From positions 460,881-524,880 of the forward strand of contig JAKLII010000001.1 of the NCBI GenBank assembly GCA_022709695.1: 64,000 nucleotides of DNA. The letters run 5' to 3'. Position 1 is the stretch's first letter; each line of letters begins with the position of its first letter. The DNA is from Bacteroidota bacterium (lineage in GTDB: Bacteria > Bacteroidota > Bacteroidia > Bacteroidales > SKPS01). Shown here piece by piece: positions 35,730 through 45,680 of this stretch. Below the pieces are notes generated by a model. It was not told the origin of the DNA. It did no database searches and was given only the letters and a program-made list of their open reading frames with translations. The translations under genes were made by a program, and so were the position numbers.

Positions 35730-37040
35730 TTATATGGGCATACTGCAAAGCTGGCGCAGCTTGATTTCTGCCATTCTGGTCTCATATTCGGCAGCAATAA
35801 GCCGGAACTCCGCATTGATCCTGTTGCGCTGTGCTTCCCTTAACTCAAGGGACGAGATTGTACCAAGATTCATCTTTTCGAGGGCGACCTTCAGATTTTC
35901 CTCCGCCACATCCAAATTTTTGCTTTCAGCCTTCAGCAGTTCAGCCCCTTTCAGGTATTCGGCATAAAGGCGGTACAGTTCACTCCTGATTCTGTGGCCT
36001 GTTTGTTCCAGTTCCAGCTCACTGTTGCTGATTTTAAGCCTGGCAATCTGCAGATCCCTGTTTCGGGCAAACCCATTGAAGATCGTCCAGCTGGCTGTAA
36101 GGCCGTAATACACCCCATTGTTCACCCCGTACCGGATGATGCCGATTTCTGAAGTATTTCGCTGATAGTTGTAACCCGAATTGATGTTCAGACTGGGGTA
36201 CAAACCTGAACGCTGCTGTTTGAGCGCTAACCGTTCGACGGCAAGATTGCTTCTGGCAAGCATAATTTCCGGGTTCTGCTCCTGCACAAGGGTTGTCAGT
36301 TTATCGTAGGTCAGGTCATTGCTGCTCTGGATGTTTTCATCCACCACAAATTTCGTATCGGGTTCACGGGCCAGCAGTTCATTGAGCATAGTCCTGGCAT
36401 TGAGCAGATTGTATTCCTGCTGAAGCAAAGCCGAGCTGTCGGTATTCAGATCCACAGTGGCCTGCAGCAGTTCCAGCCCCGAACCGGAGCCGATTTTCTG
36501 TTTCTGCTCAGCGATCATTTTCCTTTCCAGCGAGATCTCAAGAGACTGCCGGATAACCTCCAGCTTCTTCTGCTCCAGGGCAATGGCATAATACAGCATG
36601 ACGGTATTGTAAACGACATCCTCTACCATCAACCGGGCATAGATTTCACCTGCATTCTCCAGCTCAGCCAGTTTTTCTCTGGTAATGAACATATTGAACC
36701 CGTCGAAAATGGTCCACTGAAGCTGAATTCCGGCGTTTACCGCCGACGACTTCACGTTGCTGCCCTGCCGGATATCGCCGCTGTAAAGCTCCTGTTCCGA
36801 GTTGTTGATGTTATTCTGGGTGCTTAATCCCGCTGTAAGATCAGGAAGCAGAAGGGCGTTCCCCGCCCTGGTTTGTTGCCGGGCAATCGTCAGGTTATTC
36901 TTAGCGATCCTGATATCAAAATTGTTGGCCAGTGCTATTTCAACTGCCTGGTTCATGGTAAGCAGTTCCTGGGCGGCACCTGAAAGTCCGACGAACAATA
37001 TCAATATAATTATCAATCTCTTACAGATATTCTTCGTCAT
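35730..37040 (-). CDS. TolC-family outer-membrane efflux protein
   Basis: A 436-aa outer-membrane factor. A signal peptide (ending GLSGAAQ) is followed by two repeated coiled-coil halves, each starting with a motif of the type LTMNQAVEIALANNFDIRIAKNNL or LARSNLAVERLALKQQ. TolC homologues form the exit duct of tripartite pumps. Its start overlaps the end of the RND pump gene by 20 bases, and with the adaptor gene it forms a complete efflux operon. Confidence 0.92.
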   Translation of the reverse strand: MTKNICKRLIIILILFVGLSGAAQELLTMNQAVEIALANNFDIRIAKNNLTIARQQTRAGNALLLPDLTAGLSTQNNINNSEQELYSGDIRQGSNVKSSAVNAGIQLQWTIFDGFNMFITREKLAELENAGEIYARLMVEDVVYNTVMLYYAIALEQKKLEVIRQSLEISLERKMIAEQKQKIGSGSGLELLQATVDLNTDSSALLQQEYNLLNARTMLNELLAREPDTKFVVDENIQSSNDLTYDKLTTLVQEQNPEIMLARSNLAVERLALKQQRSGLYPSLNINSGYNYQRNTSEIGIIRYGVNNGVYYGLTASWTIFNGFARNRDLQIARLKISNSELELEQTGHRIRSELYRLYAEYLKGAELLKAESKNLDVAEENLKVALEKMNLGTISSLELREAQRNRINAEFRLIAAEYETRMAEIKLRQLCSMPI

Positions 37041-40000
37041 GATAGATCTTTTTATTTCCTGACATAAAGGTATAGAGGGCAGGGATCACGAAAAGGGTAA
37101 GAATGAGCGAGAAGAGCAAACCGCCGATGATCGCGATTCCCATGGATACGCGGCTTCCTGCAGCTGCCCCGATGGCAAAAGCGATGGGGGCTGCACCCAG
37201 GATGGTTGCCAGGCTGGTCATCAGGATAGGGCGCAGACGGGAGACAGCTGCCTCCATCACGGCTTCCCGTTTGGGTTTGCCTGCCCTTTGCTTCTGATTG
37301 GCAAATTCCACGATGAGGATTCCGTTTTTGGTAACGATACCGATCAGGACGATGATACCGATCTCGCTGAAGATGTTGAGGGTAGAGCCGGTAATGCCCA
37401 GTGCCAGGATGGCACCTGCGAGGGCCAGCGGTACCGTGAGCATGATAATAAGGGGATCCATAAAGCTTTCGAACTGGGCTGCCAGGATCAGGTACACCAG
37501 GATAAGGGCCAGAATGAAGGCAAACACCAGGGTGGATGAGCTCTCGGCGAAGTCTTTGGAGGCTCCTGAAAGGTCGGTAGAGAAGCTGCTGTCCAGGACC
37601 TCTCCGGCGATCGCCCGCATCTCATTGATCCCCTGCCCCAGGGTTATGCCCGGAACCGTGGATGCCGATACCGTTGCCGCAACAAACCTGTTGTTCCGGT
37701 ACAGCTGCGGCGGGTTGCTGAACTCGCTGATGGTGATCAGGTTGTCGAGCTGTATCTGTTCACCTTTATTGCTCCTTACATACACCGACTGCAGATTTGA
37801 GGGGGTTTCGCGCATCTCCCTGATTGCCTGTCCGATTACCTGATATTGGCGTCCGTTTTTGATGAAGAACCCGAACCTTTGCTCACTGAAATACAGCTGC
37901 AGGGTTTGCGCGATATCGTACACAGATACCCCCAGCGCTTCAGCGCGGTTCCGGTCAATCTGGATCTGCACTTCAGGTTTGTTGAATTTAAGATTTCCAT
38001 CTACCACCTGAAATACGGGGCTTTGTCTGGCCTTCTCAAGAAACAGCGGCAGAACCTCCCTGAGTTTGCTGAAATTGGGAGCCTGAATCACAAACTGTAC
38101 CGGCAGCCCTCCCCTGCGGTCGCCGATCGTCTGCTCCTGGGTAACGATAATGCGTGCTTCGGTCTCATCCTTATACCGGGCCGAGAGTTCATCGGCAATT
38201 TCCATCTGACTTCTTTCCCGCATGCTATTGTCCACAAGGCTGATCCTGACAAATCCGGAGTTCACCGATCCGGCTCCGCCATAACCCGGGGCGGTAACAG
38301 ACATGAGATATTCCTTTTCAGGCAAACCATCCACCTCTTCTATGATCTTGCCAATATAATCCGACATAAAATCAAAAGAAGCACCTTCGGGAGCTGTGGC
38401 CATGATGGTCAGCCGCCCCTTGTCTTCCATGGGGGCCAGCTCTGAGCTGAGGTTCCCCCCGATAAAGAGGATGATCCCCAGGGAAACCAGCATTATAGCG
38501 AGTGCAAGCCATCGGTGACGCATGAAACCGTTCAGCGACTTTTCATATAATCTGTTGATTCCCAAAAAGAATCCTTCTGTTTTCAGAAACAACCTGCCCT
38601 GTCTTGTAACCGGTTTCAGGATTCGGGAGCTCATCATGGGGGTCAGGGTGAGGGAGATGAATGCCGATACCAGCACCGATCCGGCCACCACCACACCGAA
38701 TTCGCGGAAGAGCCGTCCGGTAAGACCCTGCAGAAAGATCACCGGCAGAAAAACTGCTGCCAGGGTGATGGTCGTGGAGATGATGGCAAAGACGATCTCT
38801 TTGGATCCCCTGAAGGCAGCCTCCCTGGGATTCATCCCCTTCTCGATTTTCTGGTAGATATTTTCGAGTACCACAATGGCGTCGTCGACCACCAGTCCGG
38901 TTGCGAGCACAATCCCGAGCAACGTGAGGATATTAATGGAAAAACCGGCCAGGTACATGATGAAAAAACTGCTGATCAGAGAGATCGGAATGGCTATCAC
39001 CGGAATGAGTGTCGACCTCCAGTTTCTGAGGAAGAAGAAGATCACCAGCACAACCAGGATGAATGCGATGAAGATGGTTTCTTCCACTTCGGTGATCGCT
39101 TTCTTAATCCCCTGTGTGGTATCGAGTGCCATACCCAGCACCAGGTCTTCCGGCATTTCCTTTTTGATCTCTTCGAGCCTTTTGTTGAATTCTTCGGCAA
39201 TGGCAATGTAGTTTGAGCCCGGTTGCGGAGTGATGACAATACCGATCATTGGGAGCCCGCCATTCCCCCTCATGAGGGATCGCTCATTTTCAGGGGTGAG
39301 GCGTGCCGTTCCGATTTCGCGGAAATGGATTATCTGTCCCTCTTTCTCTTTGACTATCAGACTATTAAAATCCTCCTCGGTTTCCAGACGACCGAGCGTC
39401 CTGATGGTGAGTTCTGTGTTTTTCCCTTCGATTCTTCCCGATGGCAGTTCCACATTTTGCTGCTGCAGGGCGTTACGCACATCCTGCGGGGTGATTCCCA
39501 TGGCCGACATCCGGGCAGGATCCATGAGGAGGCGCATGGCATATTTCTTTTCCCCCCATATTCTCACCTCACTCACCCCGGGAATGGTCTGAAACCTCTC
39601 TTTGAAAACGTTGTTGCCGATCTCTGTCAGGCTCAGCAGGTCCCTGCTTTCGGACCTGATGGTGAGTGTGATGATGGGATTGGCATTGGCATCCGATTTT
39701 GTAACCGTAGGCGGGTCGATATCGGGCGGAAGGTTGCGCTGGGCTCTGGAAACCCTGTCACGGACATCGTTGGCAGCGGCTTCGAGATCGACACCCAGGT
39801 TGAATTCTACCACGATGGTGCTGCGGCCTTCGCTGCTGGTTGAGGAGATGTTCCTGATCCCGTCGATGCCGTTGATGGACTCTTCCAGCGGCTCGGTGAC
39901 CTGTGATATGATCACGTCGCTGCTGGCACCCGGATAAGAGGCACTAACGGTAATCACCGGAGGATCCACACTCGGATAATCCCTGACCCCAAGAAAAGCG

Positions 40001-40086
40001 AAGCCTATAAACCCGAAAAGGACAATAAGTATTGAGAATACCATTGCCAGCACAGGCTTTTGAATACTGATGGTAGAAAGATTCAC
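37021..40086 (-). CDS. RND efflux permease (AcrB/HAE1 type)
   Basis: A 1021-aa inner-membrane proton-driven exporter. The N-terminus MNLSTISIQKPVLAMVFSIL and twelve predicted helices match the HAE1 branch. The conserved acidic pair in TM4 is in GLVVDDAIVVLENI (proton relay). Large periplasmic loops are present (DYPSVDPPVITVSASYPGAS). It exports drugs, bile acids, solvents or dyes together with the adaptor and TolC. Length is normal and no defect is seen. Confidence 0.95.
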   Translation of the reverse strand: MNLSTISIQKPVLAMVFSILIVLFGFIGFAFLGVRDYPSVDPPVITVSASYPGASSDVIISQVTEPLEESINGIDGIRNISSTSSEGRSTIVVEFNLGVDLEAAANDVRDRVSRAQRNLPPDIDPPTVTKSDANANPIITLTIRSESRDLLSLTEIGNNVFKERFQTIPGVSEVRIWGEKKYAMRLLMDPARMSAMGITPQDVRNALQQQNVELPSGRIEGKNTELTIRTLGRLETEEDFNSLIVKEKEGQIIHFREIGTARLTPENERSLMRGNGGLPMIGIVITPQPGSNYIAIAEEFNKRLEEIKKEMPEDLVLGMALDTTQGIKKAITEVEETIFIAFILVVLVIFFFLRNWRSTLIPVIAIPISLISSFFIMYLAGFSINILTLLGIVLATGLVVDDAIVVLENIYQKIEKGMNPREAAFRGSKEIVFAIISTTITLAAVFLPVIFLQGLTGRLFREFGVVVAGSVLVSAFISLTLTPMMSSRILKPVTRQGRLFLKTEGFFLGINRLYEKSLNGFMRHRWLALAIMLVSLGIILFIGGNLSSELAPMEDKGRLTIMATAPEGASFDFMSDYIGKIIEEVDGLPEKEYLMSVTAPGYGGAGSVNSGFVRISLVDNSMRERSQMEIADELSARYKDETEARIIVTQEQTIGDRRGGLPVQFVIQAPNFSKLREVLPLFLEKARQSPVFQVVDGNLKFNKPEVQIQIDRNRAEALGVSVYDIAQTLQLYFSEQRFGFFIKNGRQYQVIGQAIREMRETPSNLQSVYVRSNKGEQIQLDNLITISEFSNPPQLYRNNRFVAATVSASTVPGITLGQGINEMRAIAGEVLDSSFSTDLSGASKDFAESSSTLVFAFILALILVYLILAAQFESFMDPLIIMLTVPLALAGAILALGITGSTLNIFSEIGIIVLIGIVTKNGILIVEFANQKQRAGKPKREAVMEAAVSRLRPILMTSLATILGAAPIAFAIGAAAGSRVSMGIAIIGGLLFSLILTLFVIPALYTFMSGNKKIYHDEEYL

Positions 40087-40098
40087 GCCTGGTGGGTT

Positions 40099-41160
40099 TT
40101 AGGGGTTAATCGTCACTTTTACAGGCATTCCCGGACGGACCTGCAGTATACCGCTTGTCAGAACCGTATCGCCGGGCTCAACTCCCGACAGGATTTCAAC
40201 GTGGGTTTGGCTTCTGTATCCCGTGATCACCCGGATGTTTTCGGCTTTCCCGCCCCGGAGAACAAACACCTTTACGCCACTGGCATCAGGGATAATGGCC
40301 TGGGAGGGGAGCATTACCGAATTTCTTTTGCCATTGGGGCTAAACCTGACGTTGGCGAAAGCACCCGGGAGCACCTGTCTATTGTTGTTTTTAAACAATG
40401 CCCTCATTTTCAACGTCCTGCTTAAGGGGTCGATCCGGGGTTCAATGGCAAATACCTCAGCAGAAAGCGCTGAATCCATCCCTTCAACCGTAAACCGGAT
40501 CCTGGTTCCAGGTTTTAAATCCCGGCTGTATTTTTCGGGAACAGAAAAATCAAGTTTGAGCGGGTTGATATTCTGCAGGGTTGTGATCACTGTGGAAGGC
40601 GTTATCACAGCACCTTCACTCACATTCCGCAGACCGGCAACACCACTGAAGGGGGCTCTTAGCTCTGTTTTCTCAAGCTGAGCAGTGAGCAGTGTGATTT
40701 GTGCCTTCACCACGTTGAGCGATTTCAGGGCATTGTCATACTCCTCCCGGCTGATGGCATTGATGCTCAGGAGCTGTTTCTGGCGTGCTTCCTTCTCCTG
40801 CAGCAGGTCTTTCTCGTAGCCTGCCTTCTGCAATTCCGACCTTATCTCTTTGTCATAAAGCCTTACCAGCACCTGACCTTTTGTAACACTGCCACCTTCC
40901 TTGAAAAGGATCCCGATGATTCTGCCAGAGATCTCGCTTTTCAGCTCAATGTCGTCGTATGCCAGCACAGTGCCTGTGGCAGTGATCATCTGGTCTGCAG
41001 CCGTAGCGCGGGCAACAACAGCCGTTACTTTCAGGGCTTTGGCATCAGGTTCCTGCTTCTCCTTTCCCTTCCCGGAGCTGCAGGAGGTTTGAAAAGCTGT
41101 AAGAAGCACACAACAAGCCATCCATGGCAACCACGCCATTCCGTATTTGAAAATCAGCAT
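40099..41160 (-). CDS. RND efflux periplasmic adaptor (AcrA type)
   Basis: A 353-aa membrane-fusion protein, likely a lipoprotein (lipobox FQTSC near residue 27). Domains in order: barrel-sandwich hybrid (DIELKSEISGRIIGILFKEGGSVTKGQ), coiled-coil hairpin (about 100-165), a second lipoyl half (LRAPFSGVAGLRNVSEGA) and beta-barrel. It bridges the AcrB-type pump to TolC. It is the first gene of the operon, with a promoter box just upstream. Confidence 0.93.
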   Translation of the reverse strand: MLIFKYGMAWLPWMACCVLLTAFQTSCSSGKGKEKQEPDAKALKVTAVVARATAADQMITATGTVLAYDDIELKSEISGRIIGILFKEGGSVTKGQVLVRLYDKEIRSELQKAGYEKDLLQEKEARQKQLLSINAISREEYDNALKSLNVVKAQITLLTAQLEKTELRAPFSGVAGLRNVSEGAVITPSTVITTLQNINPLKLDFSVPEKYSRDLKPGTRIRFTVEGMDSALSAEVFAIEPRIDPLSRTLKMRALFKNNNRQVLPGAFANVRFSPNGKRNSVMLPSQAIIPDASGVKVFVLRGGKAENIRVITGYRSQTHVEILSGVEPGDTVLTSGILQVRPGMPVKVTINP

Positions 41161-41192
41161 ATAAATAATAGGTTAAAACGATTGAGCGGAGG

Positions 41193-41200
41193 CAAAGATA
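41193..41200 (-). promoter_or_regulatory. Promoter box of the efflux operon
   Basis: CAAAGATA on the + strand reads TATCTTTG on the minus strand, 33 bases before the adaptor start. Confidence 0.6.
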
Positions 41201-41236
41201 GCACAAATCGTTTGCAGGAACCTATAACCGGAGCAC

Positions 41237-41704
41237 CTATTTTGAATCAGGCCGTGGCAGCGGATTCATATTGGCGGTTGATACCTTCCAGAATCCATCC
41301 GGGGTTTTCTCCCATACCATCGTAAAGATTCCGTATGGGCTATACCTCAGAGAGTCATTCACCACAATATCAAGTGCATACATACCGGAATAACCTGCCC
41401 TATCTGGTGTTGCCCATTCCTTCAGCTTCTCCGTTTTCAGGTTTCTTGCATACCTATGATATGGGCTAACCCATTTTTCAGCCATTTCGGCAGCATTCAG
41501 CATCACCAACTCTCCGTCCACCACAATGGCATCCGGAGCAAACATGCTGCAGATCGCTGCAGAATCATTGCTGTTCCAGGCTTTTTCATAGAGGGCAATC
41601 AGGGAATCAACCGGTGAGGTTGCACCCTCATCATTTACATTGGTTTTCTGATTGCATGAAACGAAGATACTCACAAGGGCTAAAGCCAACAGAAACTGTT
41701 TCAT
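41237..41704 (-). CDS. NTF2-like (DUF4440/SnoaL-type) lipoprotein
   Basis: A 155-aa predicted lipoprotein (lipobox VSC near residue 17) with an NTF2-like fold: LIALYEKAWNSNDSAAICSMFAPDAIVVDG is the characteristic first helix and turn. Such proteins are small binding or steroid-isomerase-like domains; many have no known role. It lies upstream of the efflux operon on the same strand, 76 bases away, and has its own promoter box (CAAATATA, 41785-41792), so link to the pump is possible but unproven. Confidence 0.75.
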   Translation of the reverse strand: MKQFLLALALVSIFVSCNQKTNVNDEGATSPVDSLIALYEKAWNSNDSAAICSMFAPDAIVVDGELVMLNAAEMAEKWVSPYHRYARNLKTEKLKEWATPDRAGYSGMYALDIVVNDSLRYSPYGIFTMVWEKTPDGFWKVSTANMNPLPRPDSK

Positions 41705-41835
41705 AATACATGGGTTTGAGGTAAATAAATTGAGGATCAGAATATTTCATCAAAAAATGATTCTTCAGAAACAGGAAAGCCTGACAAATATAGGACATGA
41801 TCCTGTCTGTATCACCACATCGGTAAAAAAAACCC

Positions 41836-41843
41836 TATCTTTG
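41836..41843 (+). promoter_or_regulatory. Promoter box of the riboswitch transcript
   Basis: TATCTTTG, about 12 bases before the first conserved riboswitch bases. Confidence 0.6.
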
Positions 41844-41854
41844 CCTCATCAAGT

Positions 41855-41936
41855 AACAGGGGTGCCCCAATATCACGGGCTGAGATCATACCCATTGAAC
41901 CTGAACCGGGTAGTACCGGCGGAGGGAAGTGTGGTT
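41855..41936 (+). ncRNA. TPP riboswitch (THI element)
   Basis: The conserved core is read directly: AGGGGTGCC, then GGCTGAGATCATACCC, GAACCTGAACCGGGTAGTACC and GGCGGAGGGAAGTGT. These are the thiamine-pyrophosphate-binding helices of the THI element. It controls the TonB receptor gene 65 bases downstream. A stem GAATGGT (41949-41955) / ACCATTC (41967-41973) followed by TTCTTTTT is a likely terminator-type expression platform. Confidence 0.95.
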
Positions 41937-41948
41937 ACGGTAAATTTC

Positions 41949-41981
41949 GAATGGTTTTCCTTGTTCACCATTCTTCTTTTT
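41949..41981 (+). terminator. Possible riboswitch expression platform
   Basis: A 7-bp perfect stem (GAATGGT / ACCATTC, 11-base loop) followed by a T-rich run. When TPP is bound this stem could form and stop transcription before the receptor gene. The competing anti-terminator was not located. Confidence 0.5.
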
Positions 41982-42000
41982 AACCCAAATAAAAGAAGAG

Positions 42001-44412
42001 ATGAAGAGCAGACTTGCATTTTTAACGGCCCTCCTTGCTTTGCAGGGGGTGGTCATGGCACAGGCCCGATTATCGGGCATCATCACCGACCTGCAATCGG
42101 GACAGGTAGTGCAGGGGGCACACATTCAGATGGAAGGGACCCAGCGCACCACCTTCACGGATGCCGGAGGGCAATTCAGTTTTCAGTCGGTTCCTGCAGG
42201 TAAGTATGCATTGCGCATCACACACATCAGCTACAAGACCCTGACAGACACGGTGCACATACAGAAAGAAGCAGTCACCCGTACCTACAGGATGGAAGCT
42301 GCCATCCATCTCTCGGAGGAGCTGGTGGTGAAAGGTGTTCGCAGTGACCAGCAGCTGGCAGGAGCTGCGACAATGGTCACAAAGGAGGATCTGAAACAGC
42401 TGAACCTGGGGCAGGACATGCCAATGCTGCTGGCGATAGCTCCGTCAGTGGTATCGAGCTCGGAAGCGGGTGCAGGCGTTGGCTATACAGGGATGCGCAT
42501 CCGTGGAATCGATCAGAACAGGATCAATGTGACAATCAACGGGGTTCCGCTCAATGATCCTGAATCTCATTCGGTATATTGGGTTGACCTGCCCGACTTT
42601 GCCAGCTCTGCTGAGGACATCCAGATCCAGCGGGGTGTCGGGACCTCCACCAACGGCCCGGGTGCCTTCGGGGGCTCGGTGAACATCCTTACCGGAAAGC
42701 TTGAAAGCAAGCCTTATGCAAATACCGGCACCAGCTATGGATCATTCAGCACCATGCGCCAGAATCTGGGATTTGGAAGCGGACTTCTGGCCAACAGGTT
42801 TGCCTTCGACGGAAGGGTATCGTCAATTCAATCAGACGGTTACATCGACCGGGCTGCCTCTGACCTGTCTTCCTGGTATCTTTCAGGAGGATATTACGGC
42901 CGGAAAACCGTGCTCAAGGGGATCATGATGTCGGGACACGAAGTTACTTACCAGGCATGGGGAGGAGTTCCTTCCGAAGTAATTGATACCAACCGGACGT
43001 ATAATCCCATGGGGCTCTATACCGATGAAAATGGTGTTGTGAGAGCCTATGACAACCAGAAGGATGATTACCTGCAAACCCATTACCAGTTGCATCTGAT
43101 ACAGGAACTGGGGGATGATATCACAGCCAATGCCACCCTCTTCCTTACCAGCGGAAACGGGTTTTATGAAGAGTTTAAGGAATCGCAGGAACTTAAAGGC
43201 TATGGTCTGCCTGATGTGATCCATGGCATTGATACCTTGACAGAAAGCAACCTCATCAGGCAGAAATGGCTTGATAACAGGTTTTATGGCCTTGCCGGTT
43301 CGGTGCGGAAAGGTTTTGCAGGCGGAAGCAGCCTTACGGTGGGCGGATCTGTGAGCCGGTACGATGGCGACCACTTTGGCCGGCTGTTGTGGCTGCAGCA
43401 TCAGGGGAGTGTGGAAAAAGACCATGAATGGTACCGCGGAACCGGCGACAAAAAAGATTTCAACGTTTACACCAAATACCTCTGGTTTGCCGGCCGGAAA
43501 ACGACTTTGTTTGCTGACCTCCAGTTCCGGTATATTGATTATGAAATCACAGGTACCGACGATGACCTGCGCAATATCGCACGGCATGAAACCTATCCGT
43601 TTTTAAATCCGAAAGCAGGCATTTCATACCGGCACAGTGACCGGCATGAGACCTGGGCAATGACCGGCATTGCACACCGTGAACCCAACCGCAGCAATTT
43701 CACCGATGCAAAACCGGGCTCGCCGGTCCCTCAACCCGAACGGCTGTATAACCTCGAAATGGGGCATCGCATCAAAGGTAACCGCTGGTCGGCGGAAGCC
43801 AACGGGTACCTGATGTATTACAGGAATCAGCTGGTAATGACGGGAGAAATCAACGACGTCGGGTCGCCGGTGATGACCAATGTAGACAGCAGCTTCCGTA
43901 TCGGGCTTGAGCTTTCGGGAGGCATCAGGATTTTGCCGCAGGTAATATGGGAGGGGAATGTGACACTCAGCATGAACCGGATTCTGCATTTTACTGAGTA
44001 TGTGGACGATTGGGATACCTGGGGGCAGAGGACTGCGTATCTCGGGACAACGGACCTCTCATTCTCTCCTTCAGTAATAGCGGGAAATTTCGTGCGTATA
44101 ACCCCGTTTAAAGGGGCAATGGTGACGTTGATCAGTCAATACGTCTCCAAACAATACCTCGACAATACCCGCAACAATTCCCGGAAACTTGACCCCTGGT
44201 TCGTTAACCATCTCCTTCTCCAGTACCGAATTGCTCCCCTCCACCTCCGTGAATGTCGCTTCAACCTCATGATTGCCAATATCTTCAATAAAAAATACGA
44301 AAGCAACGGTTGGGTGTACAGCTACTTCGAAAACGGCCAGAGAAAACAGTCGGATGGCTTGTTCCCCCAGGCCGGAATCCACTTCATGGCAGGGATAAAC
44401 CTGGGATTTTAG
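42001..44412 (+). CDS. TonB-dependent receptor, probable thiamine or precursor uptake
   Basis: An 803-aa outer-membrane receptor. After a signal peptide (ending VVMAQ) come a carboxypeptidase-regulatory-like domain (about 23-100: LSGIITDLQSGQVVQGAHIQMEG), a plug domain (GMRIRGIDQNRINVTINGVPLNDPES) and a long beta-barrel ending in aromatic residues (MAGINLGF). The upstream TPP riboswitch shows that expression falls when thiamine is plentiful, so the cargo is likely thiamine, TPP or a precursor. No inner-membrane transporter gene is close, so that partner must lie elsewhere. Confidence 0.92.
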   Translation: MKSRLAFLTALLALQGVVMAQARLSGIITDLQSGQVVQGAHIQMEGTQRTTFTDAGGQFSFQSVPAGKYALRITHISYKTLTDTVHIQKEAVTRTYRMEAAIHLSEELVVKGVRSDQQLAGAATMVTKEDLKQLNLGQDMPMLLAIAPSVVSSSEAGAGVGYTGMRIRGIDQNRINVTINGVPLNDPESHSVYWVDLPDFASSAEDIQIQRGVGTSTNGPGAFGGSVNILTGKLESKPYANTGTSYGSFSTMRQNLGFGSGLLANRFAFDGRVSSIQSDGYIDRAASDLSSWYLSGGYYGRKTVLKGIMMSGHEVTYQAWGGVPSEVIDTNRTYNPMGLYTDENGVVRAYDNQKDDYLQTHYQLHLIQELGDDITANATLFLTSGNGFYEEFKESQELKGYGLPDVIHGIDTLTESNLIRQKWLDNRFYGLAGSVRKGFAGGSSLTVGGSVSRYDGDHFGRLLWLQHQGSVEKDHEWYRGTGDKKDFNVYTKYLWFAGRKTTLFADLQFRYIDYEITGTDDDLRNIARHETYPFLNPKAGISYRHSDRHETWAMTGIAHREPNRSNFTDAKPGSPVPQPERLYNLEMGHRIKGNRWSAEANGYLMYYRNQLVMTGEINDVGSPVMTNVDSSFRIGLELSGGIRILPQVIWEGNVTLSMNRILHFTEYVDDWDTWGQRTAYLGTTDLSFSPSVIAGNFVRITPFKGAMVTLISQYVSKQYLDNTRNNSRKLDPWFVNHLLLQYRIAPLHLRECRFNLMIANIFNKKYESNGWVYSYFENGQRKQSDGLFPQAGIHFMAGINLGF

Positions 44413-44422
44413 AAAGGCAGGT

Positions 44423-44452
44423 TTTGTTTACGCCTGAGGTTGCGTATCTTTG
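44423..44452 (+). promoter_or_regulatory. Promoter of aroF
   Basis: A -33 TTTG at 44423-44426, an 18-base spacer and -7 TATCTTTG at 44445-44452. Boxes and spacing equal those of the cassette-array promoter. The leader is about 95 bases. Confidence 0.65.
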
Positions 44453-44554
44453 CACCAGCAATCCGGATCAGATCAAACATTATCCTCATTGCATTGTTAT
44501 GGGTACAAGGACCATTTCAGTCATACTGAATCCGGGCATAAAGTAGTATCGGCA

Positions 44555-45550
44555 ATGATTATTCGATTGAAACAGGGTGTAGACCCAAACAGTATCAACC
44601 CTCTCCTGGGCGCTCTCCACGCGGTTTTTGTTCCCAATGGTGTTGCAAATCTGGTTGTGACCCCTTCCTCTGTCAGGGATCTGCCTGAAGAATTTGAGCC
44701 ATTCACCGATCAGTACCAGGTATTCGACAACGATATTCAACTGGCTTCGAGCCTCTATAAAGAACGGCGCGAGGTAGAGCTCGGCCCCGCTGTCATCGGT
44801 AGGGACCACCAGAATACAGCCGTTATCATAGGCCCCTGCTCTGTGGAATCCAGGGAGCAGATCCGGAAATCGGCAGAGCTGGTAAAAGACCTCGGACTCT
44901 CAATCCTCCGTGCCGGAAGCTATAAACCCAGAACATCGCCATACTCATTCCAGGGACTGGCTGAAGAAGGACTCAAACTGCTGGAAGAAGTACGCTCAGA
45001 ATTCGGAATCCGCATCATCACGGAAGCACGTGATGCCACCCATATCGACGAGGTGATTGCCTTCTCCGATATCATTCAGATAGGCACCAAAGCCATGTAC
45101 GATCAGGGAATCCTCCGCAAATGCGGCAAAACCACCAAGCCTGTCCTGATCAAGCGGGGCTTTGGCTCCACCCTTCAGGACTTCGTGCAGGCTGCTGAGT
45201 TTGTCCTTTCAGGCGGCAACCCGAATGTGATTCTTTGTGAACGTGGCATCCGTACTTTCGAAACCCGCACCCGGTTTACCCTCGACCTGTGCGGTGTGGC
45301 GTGGCTTAAAGAACATGTCAATCTGCCAGTAGTGCTGGATCCCAGCCATGCCATCGGCATGGCCTACGGGGTACCCGACCTGGCAAGAGCCTGTATGGCC
45401 ATGGGCGTTGAAGGGCTGCTAATTGAGGTGCACCCCGATCCTGCCAATGCCAAATCAGATCCGGCACAACAACTTAACCACCAGCAATTCAGGGAGTTGT
45501 TTGTAACGCTACAGGAGCTGGGCAACGCTTTGGGCCTACGAATCTTCTGA
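44555..45550 (+). CDS. aroF: 3-deoxy-7-phosphoheptulonate synthase
   Basis: First enzyme of the shikimate pathway (331 aa), joining PEP and erythrose-4-phosphate. Residues 1-70 form the ferredoxin-like regulatory domain of the Thermotoga-type enzymes (feedback by aromatic amino acids). The barrel follows: [44 protein letters not shown] and [10 protein letters not shown]. The start at MIIRLKQ matches the family and the leader carries the promoter. Length is normal. Confidence 0.93.
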   Translation: MIIRLKQGVDPNSINPLLGALHAVFVPNGVANLVVTPSSVRDLPEEFEPFTDQYQVFDNDIQLASSLYKERREVELGPAVIGRDHQNTAVIIGPCSVESREQIRKSAELVKDLGLSILRAGSYKPRTSPYSFQGLAEEGLKLLEEVRSEFGIRIITEARDATHIDEVIAFSDIIQIGTKAMYDQGILRKCGKTTKPVLIKRGFGSTLQDFVQAAEFVLSGGNPNVILCERGIRTFETRTRFTLDLCGVAWLKEHVNLPVVLDPSHAIGMAYGVPDLARACMAMGVEGLLIEVHPDPANAKSDPAQQLNHQQFRELFVTLQELGNALGLRIF

Positions 45551-45680
45551 TCTGATAAATTTGATTTTCATCATCTGTACTTAAACAGAAGAATATTGCG
45601 GAAAAAAACCCGCATAAAACATAAAAAACAGTATAAATCCGTACAATCCGTGTGCTATTCCTTTGGGCAGAAAGGAAAAA

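Noticed and set aside
44499-44546. A 15-codon frame in the aroF leader as an attenuation peptide
   Set aside because: It has no Phe, Tyr or Trp codons and no clear competing hairpins, so aromatic attenuation is not supported.
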